Under the pieces are notes generated by a model. It made no database searches, was not told where the DNA came from, and saw only the letters and a program-made list of their open reading frames with translations. The translations under genes were made by a program, and so were the position numbers. 64,000 nucleotides of DNA from assembly GCF_002153425.1 (NCBI RefSeq), contig NZ_KZ119600.1, positions 569,356-633,355 of the forward strand. The letters run 5' to 3'. The DNA comes from Litchfieldia alkalitelluris. Its GTDB lineage: Bacteria > Bacillota > Bacilli > Bacillales > Salisediminibacteriaceae. Positions 25,375 to 34,814 of the stretch are shown here, piece by piece. How positions within the stretch are numbered: position 1 is the stretch's first letter; the number at the start of each line of letters is the position of its first letter.

Positions 25375-27069
25375 CTAAAAATCAAGTTCTTCGATTGGTT
25401 GGATTTCTTCTCCACCGTCCATAAAGCTGATCGTAACCTCATCACCAGGCTCAACAAACACGGCACGGGGATAAGAGGAAGCGTTAACTGTAAAAATTCT
25501 ATCGTGACCTTCTAATAATATTCTTACAGTTACATTATCTTCACGATCCCATTTATACACTCGCTCCACGACACCAGTAATCTCTTCTAGATCTAATAGT
25601 TCTCCAGGGATAATATCATCATCCCCACCCCTATTAGCTAATTCCAACTGATAGGCTGCGAATGCTTCACGTTTCGTTTCTCCATAACCAGTTACGCTTT
25701 CACTTGCTGCATTCACTAACATAATTTGACGTAATACGGCGTTTCTGTCCATTAGTGGAACAACCCAAGTATACTGACCATAGATGTTATATAACGACGG
25801 AGTCCCAGCGACATAATCATCACGTACGAATGTTCTTTCAGCCAAATTCATGGCAGTTCGACCATTCAGCATTCCACTTGCATCACGGAAATAACGTAGT
25901 TCCCCAGTTCGGGCATCAAACATTGTAAAGCCAACCATGGATCCAGAAGCTTCGCCTGTTTCACCAGTTAATCTCGTATGGTCAGTAAACCAACTGAGGT
26001 TTAACTCTCGGTTAACAACACCTGTAACGGAGTCTTCTGACCCCCACCCAGTAGGCTCGGTTAATCCTTCACGCCCGAAGAATCGGTTAACAATACCTTG
26101 TTTGTAGATACCAAACCATTCATTACGCTCTTCTGCAATGTGAGGAGGGTAGATTCGATTCACCCATTCAGGTGCATCTTCTTTCGCATATTGCTCCATT
26201 TCCCCAGTTGCAGGGTCTACGGTGATAATCCCGTCTACATCGGCCACTCGACGGAACTCAGTATAGTGACCGTAACTAATGATGTAGTATGGATTTCCTT
26301 CTGAATCGATTTCAAATGTCGTATCTAGCATTAATACATCTGGAAATGATAGACGGACATGACGTTCTAAGTTTTCATGGAAAAAAGCAGATGGTACGTA
26401 TGTCATATCAGTATAAACGAGCTCAGGCTCTAGACGTGGATTTTCTGCACTTACCATGATATATCCTGGAGCAGCATTACTGCGATACCAACGGAATAAG
26501 TTTTCATACTCAATTGGTGTAATCCAAAATAGTGCGTCATTCACTCGTTGAATTCTAGTTTCTCCAAGGGAATAGAAAGCAGGGTTGTCAAGTTGCCCCA
26601 TAACAACGTCCGTTCGATATCTAGCAAAACTCCTTGGTACAACAGGGATATGCTCCTCGCTGACAGGACTGAATTCTTCTACTGTAACTTCTTCTCCACC
26701 AGCAATGTCGAACATGGCATCTGCTAAGAATAATGGCTGAATAGTCCAAAAGACACCAAATCCAATCAGGATAACCATCCCAGCACCTGATCCAATTACT
26801 GCAGCCTGTTTTCTAAAGCTCCTCTTTAATGAAAAAACTAAGGAGTTATCTATTACTAAACCAAGACCGATAATTGGCAAATAATATGTAACGATGGCTG
26901 TGACAGATTGATCTAATAGCCCAACATAAAAAAGCATTAATCCATATAGAATCCCAACAATATAACGGGGTACTATCCATTTTCTAAAAAAAGGTGTCTT
27001 CCACCACTGGATTTGTAGCGGTAAAAACAATAGTGCTGTTAAAGCACTGATGATTAACATTTGCAGCAT
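25375..27069 (-). CDS. Conserved membrane protein with large extracytoplasmic domain, function unknown
   Basis: About four transmembrane segments occupy residues 1-120 (LIISALTALLFLPLQI, YIVGILYGLMLFYVGLL, AIVTYYLPIIGLGLVI, GMVILIGFGVFWTIQPLFL). The remaining 440 residues are soluble and probably outside the cell. They contain WITPIEYENLFRW, PGYIMVSAENP, FTMFDARTGELRYFRDASG and a C-terminal beta-rich part ending DEVTISFMDGGEEI. I recognise no enzyme motif. GAGGTGA lies 6 bases before ATG 27069, so the GTG at 27078 is not needed. Single-gene unit, convergent with the DUF2812 gene. Confidence 0.8.
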   Translation of the reverse strand: MLQMLIISALTALLFLPLQIQWWKTPFFRKWIVPRYIVGILYGLMLFYVGLLDQSVTAIVTYYLPIIGLGLVIDNSLVFSLKRSFRKQAAVIGSGAGMVILIGFGVFWTIQPLFLADAMFDIAGGEEVTVEEFSPVSEEHIPVVPRSFARYRTDVVMGQLDNPAFYSLGETRIQRVNDALFWITPIEYENLFRWYRSNAAPGYIMVSAENPRLEPELVYTDMTYVPSAFFHENLERHVRLSFPDVLMLDTTFEIDSEGNPYYIISYGHYTEFRRVADVDGIITVDPATGEMEQYAKEDAPEWVNRIYPPHIAEERNEWFGIYKQGIVNRFFGREGLTEPTGWGSEDSVTGVVNRELNLSWFTDHTRLTGETGEASGSMVGFTMFDARTGELRYFRDASGMLNGRTAMNLAERTFVRDDYVAGTPSLYNIYGQYTWVVPLMDRNAVLRQIMLVNAASESVTGYGETKREAFAAYQLELANRGGDDDIIPGELLDLEEITGVVERVYKWDREDNVTVRILLEGHDRIFTVNASSYPRAVFVEPGDEVTISFMDGGEEIQPIEELDF

Positions 27070-27311
27070 AACTTTCACCTCTTTGATTGATTGTCTTACA
27101 TTATTTAATTTTAAGCTATTTTAAGATAGAAAACGAGAAAAACGAGATATCTCTTAACATTTTATTGATACCTCTTATTTTATACGTATCATAAGGAAAT
27201 AAGTTTCAGTAACGCAACTAGACTTCCTTGCTGGAGATTGAAACCTCTGTGACTGTTCTAGTATGCATTTTTTAGGTACAATAGGCAAAGACAAGTAATG
27301 AAGGATGATGA

Positions 27312-29231
27312 ATGGTGAGTATTTTACGAGTAGAAAATTTGCATAAAACATACGGTGATAAGGAATTGTTCAATCACATTGCCTTTAATATTGAAGCAAA
27401 CGACCGAATTGGTTTAATCGGAGTGAATGGTACTGGTAAGTCAACACTCCTCAAAGTGCTTGCGGAAATCGAGGGAAGAGAAACTGGTGACATCATACAT
27501 GCCAATGACTTTCAAGTGGAGTATTTACCACAAGAGCCAGAGCTGAAGGAAGAATTAACTGTCCTTGACCAAGTTTATTTCGGGGAAGCTTTGGTTATGA
27601 AGGTCATGCGTGAATACGAATCTACCTTAATTGAATTGGAGAAAGATCCTTTGAATGAGGCTAAACAGAAGCGTTTAGGGACCATGCAGCAGCGAATGGA
27701 TGAAGCGGAAGCATGGGAAGCGAACACGATGGCTAAAACTATCTTAACGAAGCTCGGTATTAGTGATTTTACTAAGCAAGTAAAGCATCTTTCCGGAGGT
27801 CAGAAGAAACGGGTTGCCATCGCAAAAGCTTTAATTCAGCCAGTAGATCTTTTATTACTAGATGAGCCGACGAATCACTTAGATAATGAAACGATCGAAT
27901 GGTTAGAAGTGTTTCTGTCACAATATCGCGGTGCCTTAATGCTAGTTACCCATGACCGATACTTCTTAAATCGCGTAACGAATAAAATTTTTGAACTAGA
28001 TCAGGGTGAAATCTATCAGTACGAAGGAAACTATGAGCTTTTTCTAGAAAAAAAAGCGGAAAGGGAAGAGGTAGAAGGTCAAAGAGAAACGAAGCGGCAA
28101 AATTTACTTCGTAGGGAAATTGCCTGGTTAAAGCGGGGAGCGAAAGCACGTACGACAAAGCAAAAGGCGAGGATTCACCGAGTAGAGGCTTTGAAGGACG
28201 AAAAGGCTCCAGTAGAAAAAGGGGAAGTAGATTTTTCCATCGGATCTACAAGACTTGGGAAAAAAGTCATTGAGTTGAAAGAAGTAGGTAAGTCATTTGA
28301 AGACTTGAGGCTCTTTCACGATCTTAGTTATCTTGTTGTACCTGGGGAAAGGTTAGGGATAATCGGTCCAAATGGTACAGGTAAATCAACGTTACTTAAT
28401 GTGATTGCTGGACGAATAAAACCTGATTCCGGGGAAGTAGAAGTTGGGGAGACGGTAAAAATCGGCTACTATACTCAGGGACATGAGGAAATGGACGAAT
28501 CACAGCGTGTGATTGAATTTATTAAAGATGTTGCTGAAGTAGTCCATACAACCGATGGTCAAGTGATTACTGCGGAACAAATGTTGGAACGCTTTTTGTT
28601 TCCGCGAGGTGCGCAATGGACATACATTAATCGATTGTCTGGAGGAGAACGGAGACGTTTGTATTTGCTGAAAATACTGATGGGGGAACCGAATGTTCTT
28701 TTCCTTGATGAGCCAACGAATGATTTAGATACTCAAACTTTGTCTGTACTAGAAGATTATTTAGATCAGTTTCCAGGCGTAGTCATCACAGTTTCCCATG
28801 ATCGTTACTTCTTGGATCGTGTTGTGGATAAATTATTAGTTTTTGAAGGCCAAGGAAGAGTGTCAAGATATCAAGGGGCGTACAGTGACTGGTTGGAAGA
28901 AAACAAAAAGGAGGCTGCAAAAGGTAGTCATAAGCAAGGTGTTACAGAAACTGGAAAATCTTCTTCCTCTGCGTCACAAAAGAAGAAGCCAAAAAAGTTA
29001 TCTTATCGTGATCAACAGGATTGGGACCAAATTGAAGATAGAATTGCTTCCCTTGAAGAGAAGAAGGAGCAGCTAGAGACTGAGATTCACGATGCAGGTA
29101 GTGACTTAGATAAAATTCGTGCTCTATACGAGGAGCAAAATAAAGTTAACGAAGAATTGGAACAGGCCATGGAACGTTGGGAAGAATTATCCTTGTTAGT
29201 AGAGGAAATGGAGTCAGCTAAAAAGGAATAG
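27312..29231 (+). CDS. yfmR: ABC-F ATPase, YfmR/Uup type
   Basis: This 639-aa soluble protein has two ABC cassettes: Walker A GVNGTGKST with LSGGQKKRVAIAKAL and LLLDEPTNHLD, then GPNGTGKST with LSGGERRRLYLLKIL and FLDEPTNDLD. The linker LLRREIAWLKRGAKARTTKQKARI is the ABC-F P-site motif of the Uup branch. The C-terminus is a predicted coiled coil (about residues 565-635). No membrane domain is present. ABC-F proteins act on ribosomes; B. subtilis YfmR relieves stalling together with EF-P. Branch assignment rests on the linker and tail. Confidence 0.92.
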   Translation: MVSILRVENLHKTYGDKELFNHIAFNIEANDRIGLIGVNGTGKSTLLKVLAEIEGRETGDIIHANDFQVEYLPQEPELKEELTVLDQVYFGEALVMKVMREYESTLIELEKDPLNEAKQKRLGTMQQRMDEAEAWEANTMAKTILTKLGISDFTKQVKHLSGGQKKRVAIAKALIQPVDLLLLDEPTNHLDNETIEWLEVFLSQYRGALMLVTHDRYFLNRVTNKIFELDQGEIYQYEGNYELFLEKKAEREEVEGQRETKRQNLLRREIAWLKRGAKARTTKQKARIHRVEALKDEKAPVEKGEVDFSIGSTRLGKKVIELKEVGKSFEDLRLFHDLSYLVVPGERLGIIGPNGTGKSTLLNVIAGRIKPDSGEVEVGETVKIGYYTQGHEEMDESQRVIEFIKDVAEVVHTTDGQVITAEQMLERFLFPRGAQWTYINRLSGGERRRLYLLKILMGEPNVLFLDEPTNDLDTQTLSVLEDYLDQFPGVVITVSHDRYFLDRVVDKLLVFEGQGRVSRYQGAYSDWLEENKKEAAKGSHKQGVTETGKSSSSASQKKKPKKLSYRDQQDWDQIEDRIASLEEKKEQLETEIHDAGSDLDKIRALYEEQNKVNEELEQAMERWEELSLLVEEMESAKKE

Positions 29232-29337
29232 ACACAAAATTGTACGGGACCTGGTCCGTGACAATTTTGTGAATTCTGTGGTTTAAGGATTATAATTCAC
29301 GAGTTTGGGTACTTGAATATTGATGGTATTTTATATT

Positions 29338-29570
29338 TGTTCTGTTAAAGGGGAGGTTAATGTTTTACCCTTTCGATTTTTTGTGAAAGGTGCGAGACTC
29401 CTGCGGGATCAAAGGCAGGGGTAAGACCCCGCAGATGCAAAGCATCGAGGAGGCTTACCAGCCACCCGCGGCAAAGAAGACACTGCGAAAGTTGAGCAGA
29501 TGTCGCACTTGTACCTTGCGTGAAAGCGAGTACCTGTAACAAAAAATCAATTTCTAAGTTTAACAGACCC
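29338..29570. mobile_element. Full-length copy of the dispersed MITE-like family
   Basis: It runs from TTCTGTTAAAGG to AGTTTAACAGACC, with complementary termini. The interior has CTCCTGCGGGATC, AAAGGCAGGGGTAAGACCCC, GAGGAGGCTTACCAGCC, then AAGAAGACACTGCGAA and GTCGCACTTGTACCTTGCG, and GCGAGTACCTGTAAC. The last block is shared with 37097 and 61853. No open frame resembles a transposase, so it would need to be moved in trans. Confidence 0.75.
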
Positions 29571-29599
29571 ATTACTTTAAGAAGAAGGGGGATGCATCA

Positions 29600-29830
29600 A
29601 TGATGGTAACTAAACGAGAAGTCCTTGACCTTGTTGATGACCTTTCTGCTGAAGAACTCCAAATCGTTTATACATTCATAAATGAGTACCGGGCAGCGGA
29701 AGGGAATGAAGACGACTCTCAAAAGGAATCTTGCAAAATTCAGAACAATAAACAACATGAAGACCCCAATATTCTAACTTTTTATATTCCGCCACACAGT
29801 AATCCATTTAGGAGAAGGCGACGTAGATAA
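29600..29830 (+). CDS. Small protein with hexa-arginine C-terminus, function unknown
   Basis: The 76-aa protein starts at ATG 29600 with AAGGGGG 8 bases upstream. The N-terminal 35 residues look helical and acidic (REVLDLVDDLSAEELQIVYTFINEY). A polar middle segment follows, then a basic tail NPFRRRRRR. I do not recognise the family. The Arg tail suggests nucleic acid, ribosome or membrane-surface contact, but this is inference. A bidirectional terminator follows. Confidence 0.7.
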   Translation: MMVTKREVLDLVDDLSAEELQIVYTFINEYRAAEGNEDDSQKESCKIQNNKQHEDPNILTFYIPPHSNPFRRRRRR

Positions 29831-29876
29831 ACGCAAATTTTGCGATAAATACTATTTTAAATAATCACATCTAAGT

Positions 29877-29923
29877 AAAAAACCCTTGAAGTGCTCTAAG
29901 AAAGAGCGATCAAGGGTTTTTCC
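29877..29923. terminator. Bidirectional terminator between the small protein gene and ytvI
   Basis: AACCCTTGA plus GCTCT pair with AGAGC plus TCAAGGGTT. A T run follows on the plus strand and an A run (T on the minus strand) precedes it. It overlaps the stop codon of ytvI. Confidence 0.85.
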
Positions 29924-31031
29924 ATCCTAACCGTATAAATGTCCAAAAGGAGGCAATGACGCCAATATCTTTTAGGATAACGAAAATGACGAGGAGGAAG
30001 GGTCCAATAAATACGCCAACCACTCCAAAAATTTGGAAGCCTATAAAAAGTGCCATGAGCACGGCTAATGTATTTAAATTCATACTCGTTGATAAAATCT
30101 TTGGTTCAATGGACTGTCGGATAAAGACAGTTACGCCATATACGATGGCAATACCAATTCCTAATTTAATGTTGCCAGTAATAAATAAATAGATGAACCA
30201 AGGGATTAATATTGTTCCCGAACCCAGATAAGGAAGGATCTCTGCTACACCTACGATTATTGCGATGGTATAAGCCTGTTCGATTTGTAAAATTAAAAGT
30301 CCAATTAATACAATTATCGAAGCAACACCCATTAGGATAATTTGAGCCCTTAAAAAGCCAAATACTCGTTTACGAAACATCTTACGAAATTCTCTACCCT
30401 TTTTTATCACAACGGCAGGGAGAGCATTGATTGTATGTTTCCAAATGTTATCCCAGTCTTTTCCGATAAAGTAAAAAGCGATGAAAATAAACAAAAATGC
30501 AATAAGGAATGTAGGTACTGCCATAATTAAATGGGTCAAGCCATCTGCAATTTTGTGCCCCATCTCTGCAATAATAGATGCAAGTTGTGATCCAAGTTGG
30601 GTAATACCCTCTTGAAGGGTACCTTGCTGCTCTGGTGAAAGATCATCGACAAACCCTGTGACCTTTTGCCATTGAGGCAATATTTGTTGATTGAACAATG
30701 TCTGAATTTGGACAGATGCTTGTTCAATCCAAACAGGAACATTATTAGATATTCTCCTTACTCCAAAGATAATGAGGAAGGTAATCCCTGTAAAAAAAGC
30801 AACGATTGTACTTAATCCAATTAATAATGTAATTAATACAGCAATGCCATTTGGGAATTTAAGTCGTTCACGCATCCACTTAATAAATGGAATGAAAATC
30901 CAGACTAGGGCAAAAGCAATCCAAAACGGATAGGAAACCTTAAAAATCCAAGTTACCGTCCACACTGCTGCGAAAAAAAATAAAATTATTATGATAAACC
31001 TGGCAACCATCCAGCCTTGGGATTTAGTCAT
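29910..31031 (-). CDS. ytvI: AI-2E/YtvI family membrane protein
   Basis: The 373-aa protein has about seven or eight transmembrane segments and the family core: ILPYLGSGTILIPW, IRQSIEPKILSTSMNLNTLAVLMALFIGFQIFGVVGVFIGPF. The central stretch (residues 85-170) is polar. Length and layout fit YtvI, a sporulation-associated branch of the AI-2E transporter family, but YueF/YrrI-type paralogues cannot be excluded. ATG 31031 has AAGGAGGGCAAGC upstream, a much better start than the longer frame to 31100. Confidence 0.85.
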   Translation of the reverse strand: MTKSQGWMVARFIIIILFFFAAVWTVTWIFKVSYPFWIAFALVWIFIPFIKWMRERLKFPNGIAVLITLLIGLSTIVAFFTGITFLIIFGVRRISNNVPVWIEQASVQIQTLFNQQILPQWQKVTGFVDDLSPEQQGTLQEGITQLGSQLASIIAEMGHKIADGLTHLIMAVPTFLIAFLFIFIAFYFIGKDWDNIWKHTINALPAVVIKKGREFRKMFRKRVFGFLRAQIILMGVASIIVLIGLLILQIEQAYTIAIIVGVAEILPYLGSGTILIPWFIYLFITGNIKLGIGIAIVYGVTVFIRQSIEPKILSTSMNLNTLAVLMALFIGFQIFGVVGVFIGPFLLVIFVILKDIGVIASFWTFIRLGWKNP

Positions 31032-31249
31032 GCTTGCCCTCCTTAAAATGTACATGTCTACTAGAGTAATTTCTTCCTCTATCATAGCAGAAAATACCAT
31101 TTTAGAAAATTGTAACTGTCGCTAAAATTGTAGTCAAGAGAGGGAGCTTATGACCATTAAAAATATATCAACTTTTTGAAGATTAGATGCTGAGATACAT
31201 ATAACAAGTTCTAAAAACTATATTTGTCTTAACTACTTTGAAGATAGCA

Positions 31250-31520
31250 ATCTTGACAGTTCCAATTGCTTAAACTTGAAAACTGTCCTTGAACACCTCT
31301 TCCTTGGACAGTTCCACTTGCTAAAATCGGAAAACTGTCCTTCAACCGAGCTTCCTTGGACAGTTTCACTTGCGAAAATCGGAAACCTGTCCATGAACTG
31401 CTCTTGCCTGGATAACTGGACAGTTCCACTTGCGAAAAGCAGAAACCTGTCCATGAACCGCTCTTCCATAGACAGTTTCACATGTGAAAACTAGAAAACT
31501 GTCCATGAACCTAGTAGAAA
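31250..31520. repeat. Tandem array of about five hairpin units, 52-bp period
   Basis: Units of 52 bp carry GGACAGTT(C/T)CACTTGC followed by AAAATCGGAAAACTGTCC and a variable loop such as TTCAACCGAGCTTCCTT. The arms AAACTGTCC and GGACAGTTT are complementary and close to those of the array at 9640, with different linkers. One unit is lengthened by about 9 bp (GCCTGGATAAC). No ribosome binding site and frames shift every unit, so it is not coding. Confidence 0.85.
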
Positions 31521-31781
31521 ACAAAATACGATGAGACACACCAGGAGCCAGAGGAAAGGGAATAGACTGAAGCGAGCACCAACTCAACTGTCCAAGAAGT
31601 AGCTATTCCTTCATGAAATTCACTTAAAATAGCAGTAGGTCATAGGAGTAAATAAAAGTTTATTGTTTTCGAATAGCTCAATTAATAGTATAATATACTA
31701 AATATTATAATTTTTCTGACTTAACTGTGTTTTTGAATAAATTACTATATAGATGTTAGTTATGCTGAGAAGGAGGTGTCA

Positions 31782-31817
31782 ATGTCTATCGAACCACTAT
31801 CAATCAGAGAGCGATGA
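31782..31817 (+). CDS. Possible 11-codon leader peptide upstream of korA
   Basis: ATG at 31782 follows GAAGGAGGTGTCA, one of the strongest ribosome binding sites in the window, and opens a frame coding MSIEPLSIRER before TGA. The korA start lies 30 bp further on with its own AAGGGGGG. Nothing else explains the upstream Shine-Dalgarno sequence. It may be a regulatory leader peptide; I know of no precedent for korAB. Confidence 0.4.
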   Translation: MSIEPLSIRER

Positions 31818-31847
31818 AGTAATTATTCTTTTTAAGGGGGGACTAAC

Positions 31848-33602
31848 ATGCGTAATACAATTGAATGGATGGTTGGTGGTCAACAAGGAGAAGGGGTTGA
31901 CTCCACTGGTGAACTTTTTGCAAAGACTTTAGTTCGTTATGGATACTCTGTTTCCACTTATAAGCAATTCATGTCCCGTATTAAAGGTGGACATACAAAC
32001 TATAAGATCAAAGCCACGGATGAGCGGAACTATTATTCAGGAGATGGCATTGATATTTTACTATGTTTAGATAAGGAAACGCTTACAAATCATGAAGACG
32101 TTTTAAATGCTAATGCTGTTGTTATCCAAGAAGGGAAAGAAACAAAGGTAGAAACAGAAAACACTCCTGAAGGTAAACCGTTTACTGTTTTCACCGTTCC
32201 GTTAAAGAAGATTGCAAAAGACTTAGGTAACCCGATGGCAAAAAACATGATAGCCCTAGGAATCAGTGCATCCCTAGTCAAACTACCTATCGATATTCTT
32301 CACAGTTTTATTGAGGAGATTTTTGCGAAAAAGGGAGAAGAGGTTATTTCTTCAAATAAGCAGGCAGTACTTAAAGGATTTGAGTTGACGAATGAGCATA
32401 TATCCAATCAAATTAATGAGTTGAAAACACCTTCGGAAAAAGATCATCTATTTATATCTGGTAATGAAGCAACAGCCTTTGGAAGCTTGATGGCAGGATG
32501 TCGTTTTTTAAGTGCCTATCCTATCACACCAGCAAGTGAAATAATGGAGTGGCTCTCACAAGAACTCCCTAAAGTTGGTGGAACTGTCATGCAGGTTGAG
32601 GATGAGATAGCTGGAATCTGCTTTGCCGTAGGTGCAAGTTACAGTGGTGTTAGGGCGATGACTTCTACATCAGGACCTGGCCTAAGCTTAAAAACAGAGG
32701 CACTTGGTATGGCTGGAATCAGTGAAGTACCAATTGTTATTGTGAACTCTCAAAGGGGTGGTCCATCCACTGGTCTGCCGACGAAACACGAACAAAGTGA
32801 TATTCAACATATGATTTACGGAACACATGGAGAGATTCCTAGAATTGTTCTATCTCCTGCAACGATAGAAGATGCCTTCTATATGGCAGCGGAGAGTTTT
32901 AATCTAGCAGAGGTCTATCAATGTCCTGTGCTAGTGGCACTAGATTTAGGTTTATCAATGAACAAGATGACAGTACCTTCTTTTGATACAAAACGTGTGA
33001 AGATAAACAGAGGTAAGCTTTTAACACAAGAAGAAGTAAAGGAGTTTGATGAAACCCACTTTAAACGTTATCGCCTAACGGATGATGGTATCTCACCACG
33101 CCCTCTTCCTGGAATGGAGCATGGCGTGCATACAACTAGCTCCAATGAACATGATGAAAGTGGCTATATTTCTGAGGATCCGGAAAATAGAATCAACATG
33201 ATGAAGAAGCGTCTGGAAAAAGTTCGTCATGCGATGGTACAAGAGCCTTTTAAGGTGTCGGGGGATATGGACACATCTGATATTTTGTTTGTAGGTATGG
33301 GTTCAACGTACGGAATGATCCAAGAATCTATCAAACAATTAAATGAAGAGGGGGTAGTGAATGCATCACACATACACCTTCAACAGTTATATCCATTACC
33401 TATCGATGAATTAGATCCGTTGCTTCAAGGAAAAAGAATTGTAACAGTAGAGAACAATTATAATGGACAGCTGTTACAGTTGTTGAAACAGTATGCTCCT
33501 ATTCATGATAGAGCAAGTTCCATTACACAGTATGATGGGAATCCATTCACTGTCAAATCCATAGTGAAGCAAGTAAAGGAGTTGATTTCATGGCAACATT
33601 AA
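31848..33602 (+). CDS. korA: 2-oxoacid:ferredoxin oxidoreductase alpha subunit (gamma-alpha fusion)
   Basis: KorA with KorB oxidatively decarboxylates 2-oxoacids such as 2-oxoglutarate or pyruvate to acyl-CoA, reducing ferredoxin. Residues 1-185 are the gamma domain (GGQQGEGVDSTGELFAKTL; SRIKGGHTNYKI). The alpha pyrimidine-binding domain follows from about 205 (GNEATAFGSLMAGCRFLSAYPITPASEI, TSTSGPGLSLKTEALGMAGISEVP, GPSTGLPTKHEQSD). The 584-aa fusion is the usual two-subunit Kor form. The end overlaps korB by 13 bp. Substrate choice cannot be read from sequence alone. Confidence 0.95.
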   Translation: MRNTIEWMVGGQQGEGVDSTGELFAKTLVRYGYSVSTYKQFMSRIKGGHTNYKIKATDERNYYSGDGIDILLCLDKETLTNHEDVLNANAVVIQEGKETKVETENTPEGKPFTVFTVPLKKIAKDLGNPMAKNMIALGISASLVKLPIDILHSFIEEIFAKKGEEVISSNKQAVLKGFELTNEHISNQINELKTPSEKDHLFISGNEATAFGSLMAGCRFLSAYPITPASEIMEWLSQELPKVGGTVMQVEDEIAGICFAVGASYSGVRAMTSTSGPGLSLKTEALGMAGISEVPIVIVNSQRGGPSTGLPTKHEQSDIQHMIYGTHGEIPRIVLSPATIEDAFYMAAESFNLAEVYQCPVLVALDLGLSMNKMTVPSFDTKRVKINRGKLLTQEEVKEFDETHFKRYRLTDDGISPRPLPGMEHGVHTTSSNEHDESGYISEDPENRINMMKKRLEKVRHAMVQEPFKVSGDMDTSDILFVGMGSTYGMIQESIKQLNEEGVVNASHIHLQQLYPLPIDELDPLLQGKRIVTVENNYNGQLLQLLKQYAPIHDRASSITQYDGNPFTVKSIVKQVKELISWQH

Positions 33603-34435
33603 AAGATTTAAGAGGAGATCAGCCAACTTGGTGCCCAGGTTGTGGACACTTTAGTATTATGGCAGGAATACAAAAGTCAATTATTCAATTGGGATATGAG
33701 CCACATGACTTTGCCATTATATCTGGAATAGGGTGTTCCGGGAAAGTTTCAGAGTATGTTCGCACAAATGGTTTCCATACCATTCACGGAAGAAGTGTCC
33801 CAGTAGCGCAAGGAGTAAAAATGGGAAATCCTGATTTGAAGGTTATTGCTTCAGGTGGAGATGGAGATGGTTACGGAATCGGATTAGGTCACTTTGTTCA
33901 TGCTGCCCGCCGTAATATAGATATGTCCTATATTGTTATGGATAACAACATCTACGGATTAACGAAGGGGCAAACTTCTCCAAGGAGTGAACATGGTTTT
34001 GTGACTAAGACGACGAAGGGTGGGAACAAAGAGTATCCCGTGGATCCTGTATCAACTTCTATCGCTAACGGTGCGACGTTTGTGGCACAGGCATTTGCAG
34101 GGGACATCAAGCAAATGACTGAAATTATTGAAAAAGCGATTGAACATAAAGGGTTTAGTCATGTTAATATATATAGTCCATGTGTTACATTCAATAAGAT
34201 AAACACATATGAGTTTTATAAGGAGAGATTGACGAAATTCGACGAACCTTTCGATACACGGGAGGAAGCACTCTCTGCTGTTCGGGCCCATGATGGACTA
34301 GTAACAGGAATTTTATATAACGAGAAAAGAGACGATTATCAAGAGAAATTAGGCATTGATTTTGACATGCAATCATGTGTTTCAGGAGACATGGATGAGG
34401 AGCTGTTTCATAAATTCAAAAAACAGTTTCAATAG
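33590..34435 (+). CDS. korB: 2-oxoacid:ferredoxin oxidoreductase beta subunit
   Basis: The thiamine-pyrophosphate and 4Fe-4S subunit, 281 aa. WCPGCGHFSI supplies two cluster cysteines and GIGCSGK a third. GGDGDGYGIGLGHFVHAARRNIDMSYIVMDNNIYGLTKGQTSP is the TPP/Mg binding motif. The product's thiamine cofactor links it functionally to the thi operons. It overlaps korA and is followed by a terminator; no ferredoxin gene is adjacent. Confidence 0.95.
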   Translation: MATLKDLRGDQPTWCPGCGHFSIMAGIQKSIIQLGYEPHDFAIISGIGCSGKVSEYVRTNGFHTIHGRSVPVAQGVKMGNPDLKVIASGGDGDGYGIGLGHFVHAARRNIDMSYIVMDNNIYGLTKGQTSPRSEHGFVTKTTKGGNKEYPVDPVSTSIANGATFVAQAFAGDIKQMTEIIEKAIEHKGFSHVNIYSPCVTFNKINTYEFYKERLTKFDEPFDTREEALSAVRAHDGLVTGILYNEKRDDYQEKLGIDFDMQSCVSGDMDEELFHKFKKQFQ

Positions 34436-34450
34436 TAAAATAAATATTTC

Positions 34451-34486
34451 GAACCCCTTCTTCCGTGGTGGAGAAGGGGTTTTTAG
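34451..34486 (+). terminator. Terminator of korAB
   Basis: ACCCCTTCT and AGAAGGGGT form a 9-bp stem with a 10-base loop, followed by TTTT. Confidence 0.9.
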
Positions 34487-34633
34487 CATGCTAAAGCGTT
34501 ATTTGTGAATTGATAAACTTTTTCTATAAAACTGTTTTACTCATTTTTTCACACTGTATCACAATTCATAAAGGTGTCACAAATATGTGTTGTTTTGAAC
34601 AAATCTGTATCTTATACTTAAGTTAGTATTAAG

Positions 34634-34649
34634 TGTGAATAGATTCACA
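34634..34649 (+). promoter_or_regulatory. FNR-type operator upstream of pflB
   Basis: TGTGAATAGATTCACA is a perfect TGTGA-N6-TCACA box, the site of Bacillus Fnr (and of CRP-type regulators). It lies about 165 bp before pflB. With activation centred at -41.5, the -10 would fall near 34663-34676, where AT-rich sequence (TAAAAT) is present. Confidence 0.75.
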
Positions 34650-34814
34650 TAGACATTCTCATTAAAATAATTTTGTTCATAATTTGGACAGAAATTGGTC
34701 ATAATCTAGCTACAGTATTGCTGAAGCATTTATGAGATAATGAGACCTATTAACAAGTTAATAACATTATTAAATATATAAATAGAGTTTAACTAAGAAA
34801 GCGGAGGGGTTAAA

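Noticed and set aside
31229-31587. Frames on both strands over the 31-kb array
   Set aside because: Repeat-derived, frames shift each 52 bp, no translation signals.
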